This document shows, in pieces, positions 1-6,657 of a stretch of 8,736 nucleotides of DNA. Position 1 is the first letter of the stretch. Each line of letters starts with the position of its first letter. Where the stretch lies: NCBI GenBank assembly GCA_964419055.1, contig CAYQNU010000044.1, positions 1 to 8,736 on the forward strand, written 5' to 3'. The stretch comes from CAYQNU01 sp964419055 (GTDB lineage: Bacteria; Bacteroidota; Bacteroidia; Flavobacteriales_D; Parvicellaceae). The notes beneath the pieces are model-generated. The model saw nothing but the letters and a program-made list of their open reading frames with translations. It was not told where the DNA came from and did no database searches. A program made the position numbers and the translations under genes.

Positions 1-2055
1 GCCTCACTAACAGGTGAAAGTTTTTCAGTATTTAAAAGTCAAGAAACCGAAGATAGAAAAATATATAGCGGAACGCTGGTAGTATCTGGTTTGGCCATCT
101 TTAATGTAGAGAAAATTGGAGCAGAAACCAAACTAGGGAAAATCAGTCAATCCATTCAAGATATCAAAGAAGTTCATTCGCCACTGCAAATTCAGATTAC
201 CAAATTTGTAAAGGGAATGGCGATTATTGGTGTTATTGTGTTTCTGATGGTTTGGGGATTTAGTTACTGGAAATCAGGAGATATCATACAAAGTTTACTC
301 GCTGGATTAACCTTGGCCATGTCTGTGCTTCCAGAAGAAATCCCTGTAGCCTTTACTACTTTTATGGCTTTAGGTGCCTGGAAATTAATGAGTGAAGGTG
401 TGATAATTAAACGTAGTAGTGTGGTCGAAACATTGGGCAGTACTACAGTGATCTGTACGGACAAAACGGGAACTATTACTGAAAACTCCATGCGACTGAA
501 ACTTTTATTTGATTACAAATCAAACAAGGTTTTTGAGGATACGCAATTCAATACACCTGAGCTTTCAGAGCTTATTCGTTTCGCTATGTGGAGTAGTGAA
601 CCCATTCCGTTTGATCCCATGGAAAAAACACTGCATCAAATTTATGAGCAAACACAATCCAATGATGAGCGGAAGAATTTTCAAATGATACACGAATATC
701 CATTAGAAGGGAAACCTCCAATGATGACGCATCTTTTTGAAAATAGTTTAGGTGAAAGAATTATTGCAGCCAAAGGTGCGCCAGAAGCCATTCTTGCCGT
801 TTCTAATCTTACGGAAAGCGAGAAGGACAATTTACGACAACATATCATTAATTTTGGAACACAAGGCTACCGAGTACTGGGCGTTGCTAAATCTAATTTT
901 GAAGGAAATCACTTTCCTGAAAAACAACAAGATTTTTCTTTTGACTTTTTAGGATTTACCGTTTTCTACGATCCACCGAAAGCGAACATTCAAGAAGTAT
1001 TTAAAAAGATATATGCTGCAGGCATCAAGGTAAAAGTCATCACAGGAGACAATGCAGATACAACAAGGGCTATTGCGCATCAAGCAGGAATTATAAACGA
1101 AACAGCAGCAGTAAACGGAACCGATATCGTTCATCATACAGAAACCGAATTGATGGAACTTTCTAAAAGCACCACACTGTTTACGCGTATGTTCCCCGAG
1201 GCAAAATTGGCAATGGTAAACGCTCATAAAAAGAACGATGAAGTGGTGGCCATGCTGGGAGATGGCGTGAATGATGCACCTGCTTTGAAAGCAGCTCATA
1301 TTGGTGTAGCGATGGGAAATAAAGGAACAGAAATCGCAAAAGCAGCGGCAGCATTGGTTATTGCAAATGATGATTTAGACAAATTGATCACTGGAATAGC
1401 GGCTGGAAGAAGAATTTATTCCAATCTCAAAAAAGCCATTCAATATATTATATCCATTCATATTCCGATTATTCTAACGGTTTCTTTACCCTTGTTTTTG
1501 GGTTGGATATATCCGCATATTTTCACACCGGTACATGTTATTTTCTTGGAGCTAATAATGGGGCCAACCTGTTCTATTGTCTATGAAAATGAGCCGATGG
1601 AAAAAAATACAATGCTAGAGAAACCACGTAAAATGACCGAGACATTCTTGAGCTGGAAAGAATTAAGCATTAGTATTATTCAGGGATTGGCCATTACCGC
1701 AGGCGTTCTAACTGCATATCAGTATGCTGTACAAAACGGTAGTAATGAAGCAACTACACGTTCAATAGTTTTCACAACTTTAGTATTTGCAAATGTGTTT
1801 TTGAGTATGGTTAATCGCTCATTCATTTACAGTGTATTTGATAGTTTTAAAAATAAAAATACATTGTTCCCATTAATACTTGGAGCATCTTTGTTTTTAC
1901 TTATTGCAATACTCTATATTCCGCCATTCGCTTCTTTCTTTCAATTGAGTAGTATAAATTTCCAGCAATTCTTAATCTCAATTTTAATTGCTGCCGTGTC
2001 GGTGTTGTGGGTCGAAGTGTATAAATGGGTTAAAAGGTTGAAAATAAATAGCTAA
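1..2055 (+). CDS. P-type cation-transport ATPase, P2-like, C-terminal part (5' end outside window)
   Basis: ATP-driven inner-membrane cation pump; only the last ~684 residues are present. The frame is open from base 1 and already carries the actuator motif LTGES (TGES at 10-21), so the TTG at 91 is not the start; roughly 150-200 N-terminal residues are missing. In order one sees membrane helices M3/M4 with the ion-site motif PEEIP, the phosphorylation motif DKTGT (460-474, aspartate = visible residue 154), the nucleotide-domain motif KGAPE (772-786), TGDN (1042-1053), the hinge motif GDGVND (1258-1275), then about six C-terminal helices and the P2-type stretch ELIMGP...YENEPME. Family membership is clear. 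The substrate is inferred: Ca2+ or a related cation is possible, but PEEIP differs from the PEGLP of SERCA-type pumps. No stop or frameshift is visible. Element A starts 25 nt after the stop. Confidence 0.95.
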   Translation, partial: ASLTGESFSVFKSQETEDRKIYSGTLVVSGLAIFNVEKIGAETKLGKISQSIQDIKEVHSPLQIQITKFVKGMAIIGVIVFLMVWGFSYWKSGDIIQSLLAGLTLAMSVLPEEIPVAFTTFMALGAWKLMSEGVIIKRSSVVETLGSTTVICTDKTGTITENSMRLKLLFDYKSNKVFEDTQFNTPELSELIRFAMWSSEPIPFDPMEKTLHQIYEQTQSNDERKNFQMIHEYPLEGKPPMMTHLFENSLGERIIAAKGAPEAILAVSNLTESEKDNLRQHIINFGTQGYRVLGVAKSNFEGNHFPEKQQDFSFDFLGFTVFYDPPKANIQEVFKKIYAAGIKVKVITGDNADTTRAIAHQAGIINETAAVNGTDIVHHTETELMELSKSTTLFTRMFPEAKLAMVNAHKKNDEVVAMLGDGVNDAPALKAAHIGVAMGNKGTEIAKAAAALVIANDDLDKLITGIAAGRRIYSNLKKAIQYIISIHIPIILTVSLPLFLGWIYPHIFTPVHVIFLELIMGPTCSIVYENEPMEKNTMLEKPRKMTETFLSWKELSISIIQGLAITAGVLTAYQYAVQNGSNEATTRSIVFTTLVFANVFLSMVNRSFIYSVFDSFKNKNTLFPLILGASLFLLIAILYIPPFASFFQLSSINFQQFLISILIAAVSVLWVEVYKWVKRLKINS

Positions 2056-2080
2056 AATTACACAGTTAACGAAAACGCCA

Positions 2081-2216
2081 GCCTGTAACATGGTATTACC
2101 AAAAACGGGGCTGAACGGCTTCGGTTGAACATTTGTGCAAGGTTCAACATTCGCTCTTCGATTGAACTTTAGTGCTAAAAATCCCCGCCTTCGGTAATAC
2201 CAGAACCGTTACAGGC
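2081..2216. repeat. Element A: 136-nt attC-like palindrome
   Basis: Nested inverted repeats lie in register. GCCTGTAAC (2081-2089) pairs with GTTACAGGC (2208-2216). GGTATTACC (2092-2100) pairs with GGTAATACC (2193-2201). CGGGG (2106-2110) pairs with CCCCG (2183-2187). Inside is a 7-bp hairpin, GTTGAAC (2124-2130) with GTTCAAC (2142-2148), and a further TTGAAC at 2162-2167. The distance from the outer AAC to the outer GTT equals that in element B. Folded as one strand it makes a long bulged stem of the kind recombined in integron cassettes. The arms do not fit the classical RYYYAAC/GTTRRRY core, so attC identity is an inference; a dispersed palindromic repeat is the alternative. Confidence 0.75.
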
Positions 2217-2372
2217 AAGCCTAAAAAACGACACAGCAAGAATGAACGACAGAAATAAACATAAATTAACGGGACAAATGAACCAACAGACAGCCGACCC
2301 GAGAGCCAACGCTTCTGTATTTTTATTTTTTCCCACCGCACATTTTTTAAAAACAATTTTAGCCAGCCGCAC
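2217..2372. other. Intergenic segment with AT-rich blocks also found inverted at 7728-7777
   Basis: I see no convincing gene here. Just after element A the stretch TAAAAAACGACACAGCAA resembles the bases following element B (GTAAAACGACACTGCAA), so it belongs to the repeat unit. Further on, CCAACGCTTCT (2306-2316) is followed by a 15-nt T-rich block (2317-2331) and a 19-nt block (2342-2360). Both recur as exact reverse complements at 7763-7777 and 7728-7746, while CCAACGCTTCT recurs in direct orientation at 7750-7760. An open frame crossing this region (2242-2514) is judged spurious. Confidence 0.6.
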
Positions 2373-2447
2373 AAATGGCACATTTGGTTTTGCCCGACAC
2401 ATAAGCCAACCCTTCGCAAAACCAAAAGAGCCATTTTATGCCAACGC
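2373..2447. repeat. Two-part hairpin element, copy 1, with trailing TGCCAACGC
   Basis: Outer stem AAATGGC (2373-2379) with GCCATTT (2430-2436). Internal loop ACA (2380-2382) opposite AGA (2427-2429). Inner stem TTTGGTTTTGC (2383-2393) with GCAAAACCAAA (2416-2426), and a 22-nt loop. It is followed by TGCCAACGC (2439-2447). Copy 3 at 7661-7723 has the same architecture, the same ACA/AGA loops and the same trailing motif, but different stem sequences that still pair perfectly. It lies just upstream of the promoter of the SPFH gene cluster. Its function is unknown; a recombination site, mobile repeat or transcript-end structure are all possible. Confidence 0.75.
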
Positions 2448-2457
2448 TCTTGTAAGG

Positions 2458-2485
2458 TTGTGTATCAATAAAACAATTACTTTTA
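2458..2485 (+). promoter_or_regulatory. Candidate Bacteroidota-type promoter of the SPFH operon
   Basis: TTG (2458-2460), a 17-nt spacer, then TACTTTTA (2478-2485), which matches the -7 consensus TAnnTTTG at all but the last base. The start codon is 20 nt downstream. It is the only such pair noticed in front of the gene run that starts at 2505. The imperfect -7 box keeps this tentative. Confidence 0.4.
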
Positions 2486-2504
2486 AACCAAATAACATAA
2501 TAAT

Positions 2505-3612
2505 ATGGCATTAATTGATGTAGTCAAATATCAAGCGGAAGAAAACGAATTCATTTGGAAATTTTCTTCAAGTGATTTGAGAATAGGAACTCAAGTGGTC
2601 GTAAATCCAGCTCAACACGCTTTTTTTATTAAAAGTGGTGAAATTTTGGATGAATTTACGAGTGGAACACATACAGTGAAAACTGAGAATATTCCATTAT
2701 TAAACAAAATAATAAATCTGCCTTTTGGTGGAAAGTCTCCTTTTCAAGCTGAAGTATGGTATGTCAATTTGCTTTCTAAACTTGATAACAAATGGGGTAC
2801 AACAAACCCAATATTAATTAGAAGACCCAAAATATGGAATAATAATTCCTGTAAGAGCATTTGGGCAATTTGGTTTTAAAATTTCAAATCCTCGATTATT
2901 CTTAGAAACGTTAACGGGTAATTTACCTTCATTTTCAGCAGATAAAATTCAAGAATATTTTAAAGGAAAAATAATATCTTCTTTGACAAGTTTAATTTCT
3001 AAAAAAATAGTCCGTGAAAATATTTCAATTTTAGAAATTAACGTTTTTCTTGATGAACTATCTCTATTCTGTCAAGAAAATATTTCAGATGAATTTAAAA
3101 AATTCGGTCTTGAGATTGTTAATTTCTACTTTATGTCTATCAATGTGCCTCTTGATGATCCTAGCGTTGTGAAACTTAAAGAGGCAAAAGACCTAGCAGC
3201 CAAAGTAAAAATAACGGGTAAAGAACTTTATCAAATGGATAGAAGTTTTGATGTTTTAGATAATGCAGCTAAAAATGAAGGAGGTGTTGCTGGTAATTTA
3301 ATGGGGGCAGGTTTAGGATTAGGTTTGGGTGTTGGAGTAGGAAATCAAATGAGTAATGTATCTGGAAATTTAAATACTCAAAACACGCCACCGCCTCCAC
3401 CACCGCCAACAACTTTATACTTTGTTTTAATTAACAATCAGCAAAATGGTCCACTAAGTTTTGACCAATTAAAACAACTTATTGTTGATGTCAGAGTAAA
3501 TAAACAAACTATGATATGGAAAACGGGTATGGAAAATTGGGTTTTAATAACTGAAATCCCAGAAGTATCTAATTTATTTAATCAAACTCCACCGCCACCT
3601 CCGGCTATTTAA
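2505..3612 (+). pseudogene. SPFH-domain (YdjI/virion-core-like) protein with C-terminal GYF_2 domain, frameshifted
   Basis: Two open frames together encode one ~368-residue protein. The first (from ATG 2505) has SPFH-type sequence: NPAQHAFFIKSGEI, then FGGKSPFQAEVWYVN. It leaves register after PILIR. The family sequence resumes one base later in the other frame as DPKYGIIIPVRAFGQFGF, so one extra base sits at about 2822-2823 (AGAAGACCC where AGAGACCC is expected). The second part continues the SPFH domain, then a Gly-rich loop (nt ~3292-3354), a run of seven prolines, a GYF_2 (DUF4339) domain (YFVLINNQQNGPLSF..MIWKTGMENW, merged residues ~303-355) and a proline-rich tail. SPFH proteins form oligomeric membrane scaffolds; GYF_2 usually binds proline-rich or other partners. 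It heads the operon; the membrane-protein gene starts 10 nt downstream. As written it yields a 124-residue truncated product plus an orphan C-terminus. Whether this is a real mutation or a sequencing error cannot be decided here. Confidence 0.85.
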
Positions 3613-3622
3613 CAGAAAAAAT

Positions 3623-3967
3623 ATGACAAAAATTATTATCTATCTCGGCTCATTATTAGTTGCAGCAAACACAATTATTGGTTTACTCATTTCAAATTTT
3701 TTGCCATTCAATTGGATATCAATTGATGTTATTTTAATCATTAATACAGTTCTCCTATCGAAATTATCTAATGATAACATAAGTAATGGCTATAAAATAA
3801 GCCTTTCATTTGTTTATCCTTTTTTATGCTTCGTTTCTATTGTTTTAGCATTTTTAAGTCCTGAAAAATTCCAAGACAATTATTATGTAATAGGATTTAT
3901 TTTCATTCTACTAATTGAAGTATCACTTTATTTAATCGCAAAAAAATTAAACAAATTTAAGTTATGA
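3623..3967 (+). CDS. Small four-helix membrane protein, unknown function
   Basis: A 114-residue, very hydrophobic protein that I do not assign to a family. Four membrane segments can be read at about residues 5-27, 30-48, 60-80 and 86-108, with a short hydrophilic loop (KLSNDNISNGYK) between the second and third. It ends in a lysine-rich tail (AKKLNKFKL) that by the positive-inside rule should be cytoplasmic. It begins 10 nt after the SPFH/GYF_2 gene, and its stop codon overlaps the start of the zinc-ribbon gene as ATGA, so translation of the two is probably coupled. The partners suggest a membrane anchor or platform for the SPFH and CFI-box proteins; this is inferred from position only. Confidence 0.8.
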   Translation: MTKIIIYLGSLLVAANTIIGLLISNFLPFNWISIDVILIINTVLLSKLSNDNISNGYKISLSFVYPFLCFVSIVLAFLSPEKFQDNYYVIGFIFILLIEVSLYLIAKKLNKFKL

Positions 3968-5247
3968 AAGCAATAGTTTGCTCTAACTGTGGAGCCGCAA
4001 ATTCATACGATACTAATCAATCTTCTATAAAATGTGATTTTTGTAGTAATTTGATTAATATACCAAATGAAGAGAAAAACAGACAATCAAATGGGAATTC
4101 TATACTAAATGAAAATAGTAGAATAAAATTCAAACCATCGATTTCTGAACCTAAGGAGTCCAAAACAGATTCAATTCCTTATATAAAGGAAAATTACAGA
4201 AAAGTACGCGTAGATGATGGTTGGATATTACATTTTGAAAATAAGCCATCTAAATTTTATAGAGATAAAATAACATATGATTATTCAAATGGTGGTGGAG
4301 AATTGGTTATTACTAATAAAGACATCATATGCTTTAGTGAAGTATTTGACTGGTTCACAGATATAGAATTAAAGAAAATTAGAATTTTAAATTTTAACAA
4401 TAACCAAATAAATGATTATTTTTCATTCGAAACTTTTGAAAACCTAAAAGAAATATCATTAAAGAACAACAAATTAAACCGATCTGATTTTAATTTTAAT
4501 TCAAAATTTTTAGACAAATTAAATCTCTCTAATAATCAAATTACTTCAATAAATTTTAATACACTGTTTTTACCTGAATTAACTTTTACAGAATATTTGA
4601 CTGATATTATTATTGACTTATCCAATAATAATATTAGTGATTTTAATGACAGTAATACTCAATTTATTATTGATTTACTTCATAAATCTTCAAAAGTATC
4701 ATTAAATATTTCAGGTAATTCTTTTGATTCTAGTGTATTTAAATCAAAAATAAAAAATTTTGTATCAAACATACCACCTTCATTTTTTGTTAACAAATTA
4801 GGTGCAGGCCCTCTTACTAGTTTAAAAAATTATCCTTTAAAGGATAATGAAATCATTAGTAAATTTGGAAATATTATTTACGCTACTTTTCATTTAATAG
4901 ATGAAAAAGGTCAATCAACTAATTATGAAATTAAATGTAACAATATTGACACATTCAAGCAGGCGTATAAATTAAAATATAACACTGATTTAAAACCACC
5001 ATCCTTTTGCTTTATTGCAACTGCAACTATGGGGAGCTACGATCACCCCGAAGTTATGGAGTTGAGAAATTTCAGAGACAACTGGATTTTAGAAAAAAAA
5101 TGGGGTGAAGGTTTTGTTGCTTGGTATTACCACTATGGTTCAATTGCAGCAAAATCAATTGAAAAAAGTCTTGTATTAAAAAAGATTTGCTATTTACTTA
5201 TTGTAAAACCGTTAGTATACTTATCTAGAATTGTAAAATTCAAATAA
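3964..5247 (+). CDS. Zinc-ribbon / leucine-rich-repeat / CFI-box C-terminal domain protein
   Basis: A 427-residue multidomain protein. An N-terminal zinc ribbon has Cys6-x2-Cys9 and Cys24-x2-Cys27. A polar linker follows (about 35-75). A central region (about 140-255) holds irregular leucine-rich repeats such as LNFNNNQI, ISLKNNKL, LNLSNNQI, IDLSNNNI and LNISGNSF. The C-terminal CFI-box domain runs from CFIATATMGSYDHPEV (349 onward) through LRNFRDNWIL and ends in a hydrophobic, basic segment (KICYLLIVKPLVYLSRIVKF). The CFI-box domain is a recurrent C-terminal module of unknown function found behind many different N-terminal domains; the hydrophobic end suggests membrane association. LRRs usually mediate protein binding, so this may be the partner-recognition component of the operon, but no activity can be assigned. 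It overlaps the upstream gene by 4 nt. Confidence 0.85.
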   Translation: MKAIVCSNCGAANSYDTNQSSIKCDFCSNLINIPNEEKNRQSNGNSILNENSRIKFKPSISEPKESKTDSIPYIKENYRKVRVDDGWILHFENKPSKFYRDKITYDYSNGGGELVITNKDIICFSEVFDWFTDIELKKIRILNFNNNQINDYFSFETFENLKEISLKNNKLNRSDFNFNSKFLDKLNLSNNQITSINFNTLFLPELTFTEYLTDIIIDLSNNNISDFNDSNTQFIIDLLHKSSKVSLNISGNSFDSSVFKSKIKNFVSNIPPSFFVNKLGAGPLTSLKNYPLKDNEIISKFGNIIYATFHLIDEKGQSTNYEIKCNNIDTFKQAYKLKYNTDLKPPSFCFIATATMGSYDHPEVMELRNFRDNWILEKKWGEGFVAWYYHYGSIAAKSIEKSLVLKKICYLLIVKPLVYLSRIVKFK

Positions 5248-5271
5248 TAACAAATTAATAAAATAGACAAG

Positions 5272-5481
5272 ATGGAAGAATTTAAAAATCGATTACTTGA
5301 AAAGTATGACCAAATAATCAGTGAATTGGAAAAGATTGACTCTGAAAACAGAGAGATTTTAAATAATGCAAAGACAAATATGCCTGTTTCAGAATTGGAG
5401 AAAGCTATGGCTTTCGCCAGAGATAATCATAGACGACTTCAATTTGCAAAGGCTGAAAGGGAATTAATTCAAAAATATTAA
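5272..5481 (+). CDS. Small charged helical protein, unknown function
   Basis: A 69-residue protein rich in Glu, Lys, Leu and Ile with heptad-like spacing (KNRLLEKYDQIISELEKIDSENREIL), so probably a coiled coil. A break at NMPVSELE separates a second helix (KAMAFARDNHRRLQFAKAERELI). There is no signal peptide or membrane segment. It lies 24 nt after the CFI-box gene and 6 nt before the next small gene, inside the apparent operon. I do not recognise the family. Confidence 0.65.
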   Translation: MEEFKNRLLEKYDQIISELEKIDSENREILNNAKTNMPVSELEKAMAFARDNHRRLQFAKAERELIQKY

Positions 5482-5487
5482 AACGTA

Positions 5488-5646
5488 ATGGATATGAGAG
5501 AAAATAATGATGGGCTAATTAACCCAAATAAAAAGAAAAATAACGATGGCTTAATTAAGCCTAGCCCAAAGAAAGATAATGATATAATCTCTCCAAAGAA
5601 AAAAAGAGACGATGATAAATCAATAAGGCCAAAAGACAAAGAATAA
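5488..5646 (+). CDS. 52-residue charged repeat peptide, unknown function
   Basis: A small open frame from ATG 5488 to TAA 5644-5646; a second in-frame ATG is at 5494. The product consists of about four degenerate 11-13-residue repeats: NNDGLINPNKKK, NNDGLIKPSPKK, DNDIISPKKKR and DDDKSIRPKDKE. Each has an acidic or Asn/Asp head, a short hydrophobic core, a proline and a basic tail. It should be intrinsically disordered and highly charged. It fills the only coding gap between the neighbouring small genes (6 nt before, 2 nt after), which supports its reality. The protein-level periodicity and correct spacing argue for a gene; an opposite-strand frame at 5478-5693 is the rival, and it is rejected because of strand and context. 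The function is unknown. Confidence 0.6.
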   Translation: MDMRENNDGLINPNKKKNNDGLIKPSPKKDNDIISPKKKRDDDKSIRPKDKE

Positions 5647-5648
5647 TT

Positions 5649-5888
5649 ATGATTAAAGAGAATACAGGCAATTACCGTCTTTGCAGACATCAAGTTGGTA
5701 TTGGAGGAACGATTGAATCTTTAAGCGAGCATAAATCCAAAGAGGAAGTATTGAAATCTTTAAATGACATTAAAAAAGATTTGAAGTGGTCTTACTATTG
5801 TGAAGAGGAAGTTATTTATAAGGGAACACAATTAGATGAGAACAGGAATCCAATTGATTCAGCTGCTTCTTGGATAAGAATTGTTTAA
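5649..5888 (+). CDS. Small hypothetical protein, last gene of the SPFH operon
   Basis: A 79-residue protein starting 2 nt after the repeat-peptide stop. Its sequence (MIKENTGNYRLCRHQVGIGG..ESLSEHKSKEEVLKSLNDIKKDL) looks like a small alpha/beta fold: a strand, a long Lys/Glu helix, then strands around EEVIYKGTQLDE and SWIRIV. There are two cysteines (LCRH and YYCEEE), not arranged as a zinc site. There is no membrane segment. I do not recognise the family. Tight spacing places it in the same transcript as the upstream genes. Confidence 0.65.
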   Translation: MIKENTGNYRLCRHQVGIGGTIESLSEHKSKEEVLKSLNDIKKDLKWSYYCEEEVIYKGTQLDENRNPIDSAASWIRIV

Positions 5889-5908
5889 AATTCCCATACC
5901 AAATTAAT

Positions 5909-5950
5909 CACATTTGCAATTCGCATAAGCCATCGCTCAAACCAAAAATC
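5909..5950. repeat. Decayed copy 2 of the two-part hairpin element
   Basis: CACATTTGCAATTCGCA (5909-5925) is identical over 17 nt to 7669-7685 in copy 3. The following CATAAGCCA matches the loop of copy 1, and AACCAAAA (5940-5947) matches the right inner arm of copy 1. Here the right arm no longer pairs with the left, so the stem is lost. It marks the border between the SPFH operon and the toxin-antitoxin module. Confidence 0.55.
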
Positions 5951-5962
5951 ATAAAATCATTA

Positions 5963-5992
5963 TTGCCTTGTCCCAAATATTTACTAAATTTG
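5963..5992 (+). promoter_or_regulatory. Promoter of the AbiE-type operon
   Basis: TTG (5963-5965), a 19-nt spacer, then TAAATTTG (5985-5992) is a full match to the Bacteroidota promoter pattern TTG-N19-TAnnTTTG. It lies 62 nt upstream of the antitoxin start codon, leaving a leader of roughly 55 nt. The -7 box is embedded in the inverted repeat described as the operator. Confidence 0.7.
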
Positions 5993-5996
5993 GGAC
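5970..5996. promoter_or_regulatory. Palindromic operator candidate overlapping the -7 box
   Basis: A perfect 9-bp inverted repeat: GTCCCAAAT (5970-5978) and ATTTGGGAC (5988-5996), separated by 9 nt. The right arm overlaps the -7 element, so a bound protein would block transcription. Type IV AbiEi antitoxins are known to repress their own operon by binding inverted repeats through an N-terminal winged helix. That makes the downstream antitoxin the obvious candidate repressor (inferred). Confidence 0.6.
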
Positions 5997-6009
5997 GAAA
6001 ATAAAGTTT

Positions 6010-6039
6010 CACGAACACCGCATAAATTTAATGCTCGTG
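6010..6039 (+). promoter_or_regulatory. Hairpin in the antitoxin 5' leader
   Basis: CACGA (6010-6014) pairs with TCGTG (6035-6039), and GCAT (6020-6023) pairs with ATGC (6031-6034). There is a 5-nt bulge (6015-6019) and a 7-nt loop. It ends 15 nt before the start codon, so it could affect mRNA stability or translation, or be a second operator. The function is inferred from position only. Confidence 0.35.
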
Positions 6040-6054
6040 AGAAAATAAATCTAA

Positions 6055-6657
6055 ATGGAACGACCAATAGTAGAAAATAAGATTGCAGAAGCATTGAAAT
6101 CATACCCAAAAGGAAGTGTTCTTTTTGTGGATGACTTCTTAGACTATGGAAATCCAGAAAGTGTTAAGAAAGCATTGCTACGATTGAAAGAAAAGGAAAT
6201 ACTTGTTCGCTTGGCTCACGGTATTTACTTATACCCCAAAATCGACAAAGAACTTGGAGTTCTATTCCCATCAACCGAAGACATAGCCAAAGCAATTGCA
6301 AGACGAGACAAAGCAAGAATTGTCCCAACAGGAGTTCAAGCGTTGAATAAATTGGGATTATCAACCCAAGTTCCTATGAAAGTGGTTTATCTGACTGATG
6401 GAGCAGCAAGAAGCATTAAAGTTGGAAAACGAACAATTACTTTTAAAAATACAAGCCCAAAAAATTTATTGGCTCAAGGCGAAATAAGCAGTTTAGTAAT
6501 TCAAGCACTAAAAACTATTGGTCAATTAAAAGTAGATGATGAAACACTTTTAAAAATTCAAACACTTCTCCAAAAGGAAAAAATAGAGAATAGATTGAAT
6601 GATGCCAAACTTGCACCAGCTTGGATAAACAAAATAATAATACAAACAATTAAATGA
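6055..6657 (+). CDS. AbiEi-like type IV antitoxin (DUF6088 type)
   Basis: A 200-residue cytoplasmic protein. Residues ~5-60 form the winged helix-turn-helix typical of these antitoxins (SVKKALLRLKEKEILVRLAHGIYLYP). A middle domain has TGVQALNKLGLSTQVPMKVVYLTDG..IKVGKRTITFKNTSPKNL, and a helical C-terminus follows. AbiEi-type proteins counteract the AbiEii nucleotidyltransferase without forming a stable complex and repress their own promoter. A matching palindrome lies in the promoter just upstream. The stop overlaps the toxin start as ATGA (6654-6657), which indicates translational coupling. The family's role in phage resistance by abortive infection is established for lactococcal and streptococcal homologues; activity here is inferred. 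The length is normal and no disruption is seen. Confidence 0.88.
   Translation: MERPIVENKIAEALKSYPKGSVLFVDDFLDYGNPESVKKALLRLKEKEILVRLAHGIYLYPKIDKELGVLFPSTEDIAKAIARRDKARIVPTGVQALNKLGLSTQVPMKVVYLTDGAARSIKVGKRTITFKNTSPKNLLAQGEISSLVIQALKTIGQLKVDDETLLKIQTLLQKEKIENRLNDAKLAPAWINKIIIQTIK

Noticed and set aside
949..1299. Minus-strand open frames inside the ATPase, toxin and MepB genes
   Set aside because: Antisense shadows of strongly supported conserved proteins.
91..2055. ATPase gene starting at TTG 91
   Set aside because: The same frame is open to base 1 and encodes the TGES actuator motif upstream of 91, so the gene is simply cut by the window edge.
2144..2434. Minus-strand open frames across the 2056-2504 gap
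   Set aside because: They are antisense to palindromic DNA, rich in Cys/Phe/Leu without motifs, and no start context is seen.
2242..2514. 90-residue + strand open frame
   Set aside because: It runs through the AT blocks and hairpin copy 1 and overlaps the SPFH start; the translation merely mirrors the repeat and has no domain-like character.
2818..2826. Programmed ribosomal frameshift in the SPFH gene
   Set aside because: No slippery sequence, rare-codon hungry site or downstream structure is visible, and recoding is not known for this family; a mutation or sequencing error is simpler.
5478..5693. 71-residue minus-strand open frame
   Set aside because: Its low-complexity Ser/Phe/Leu translation is the shadow of the Lys/Asp-rich repeat peptide on the + strand, and it conflicts with the operon direction.
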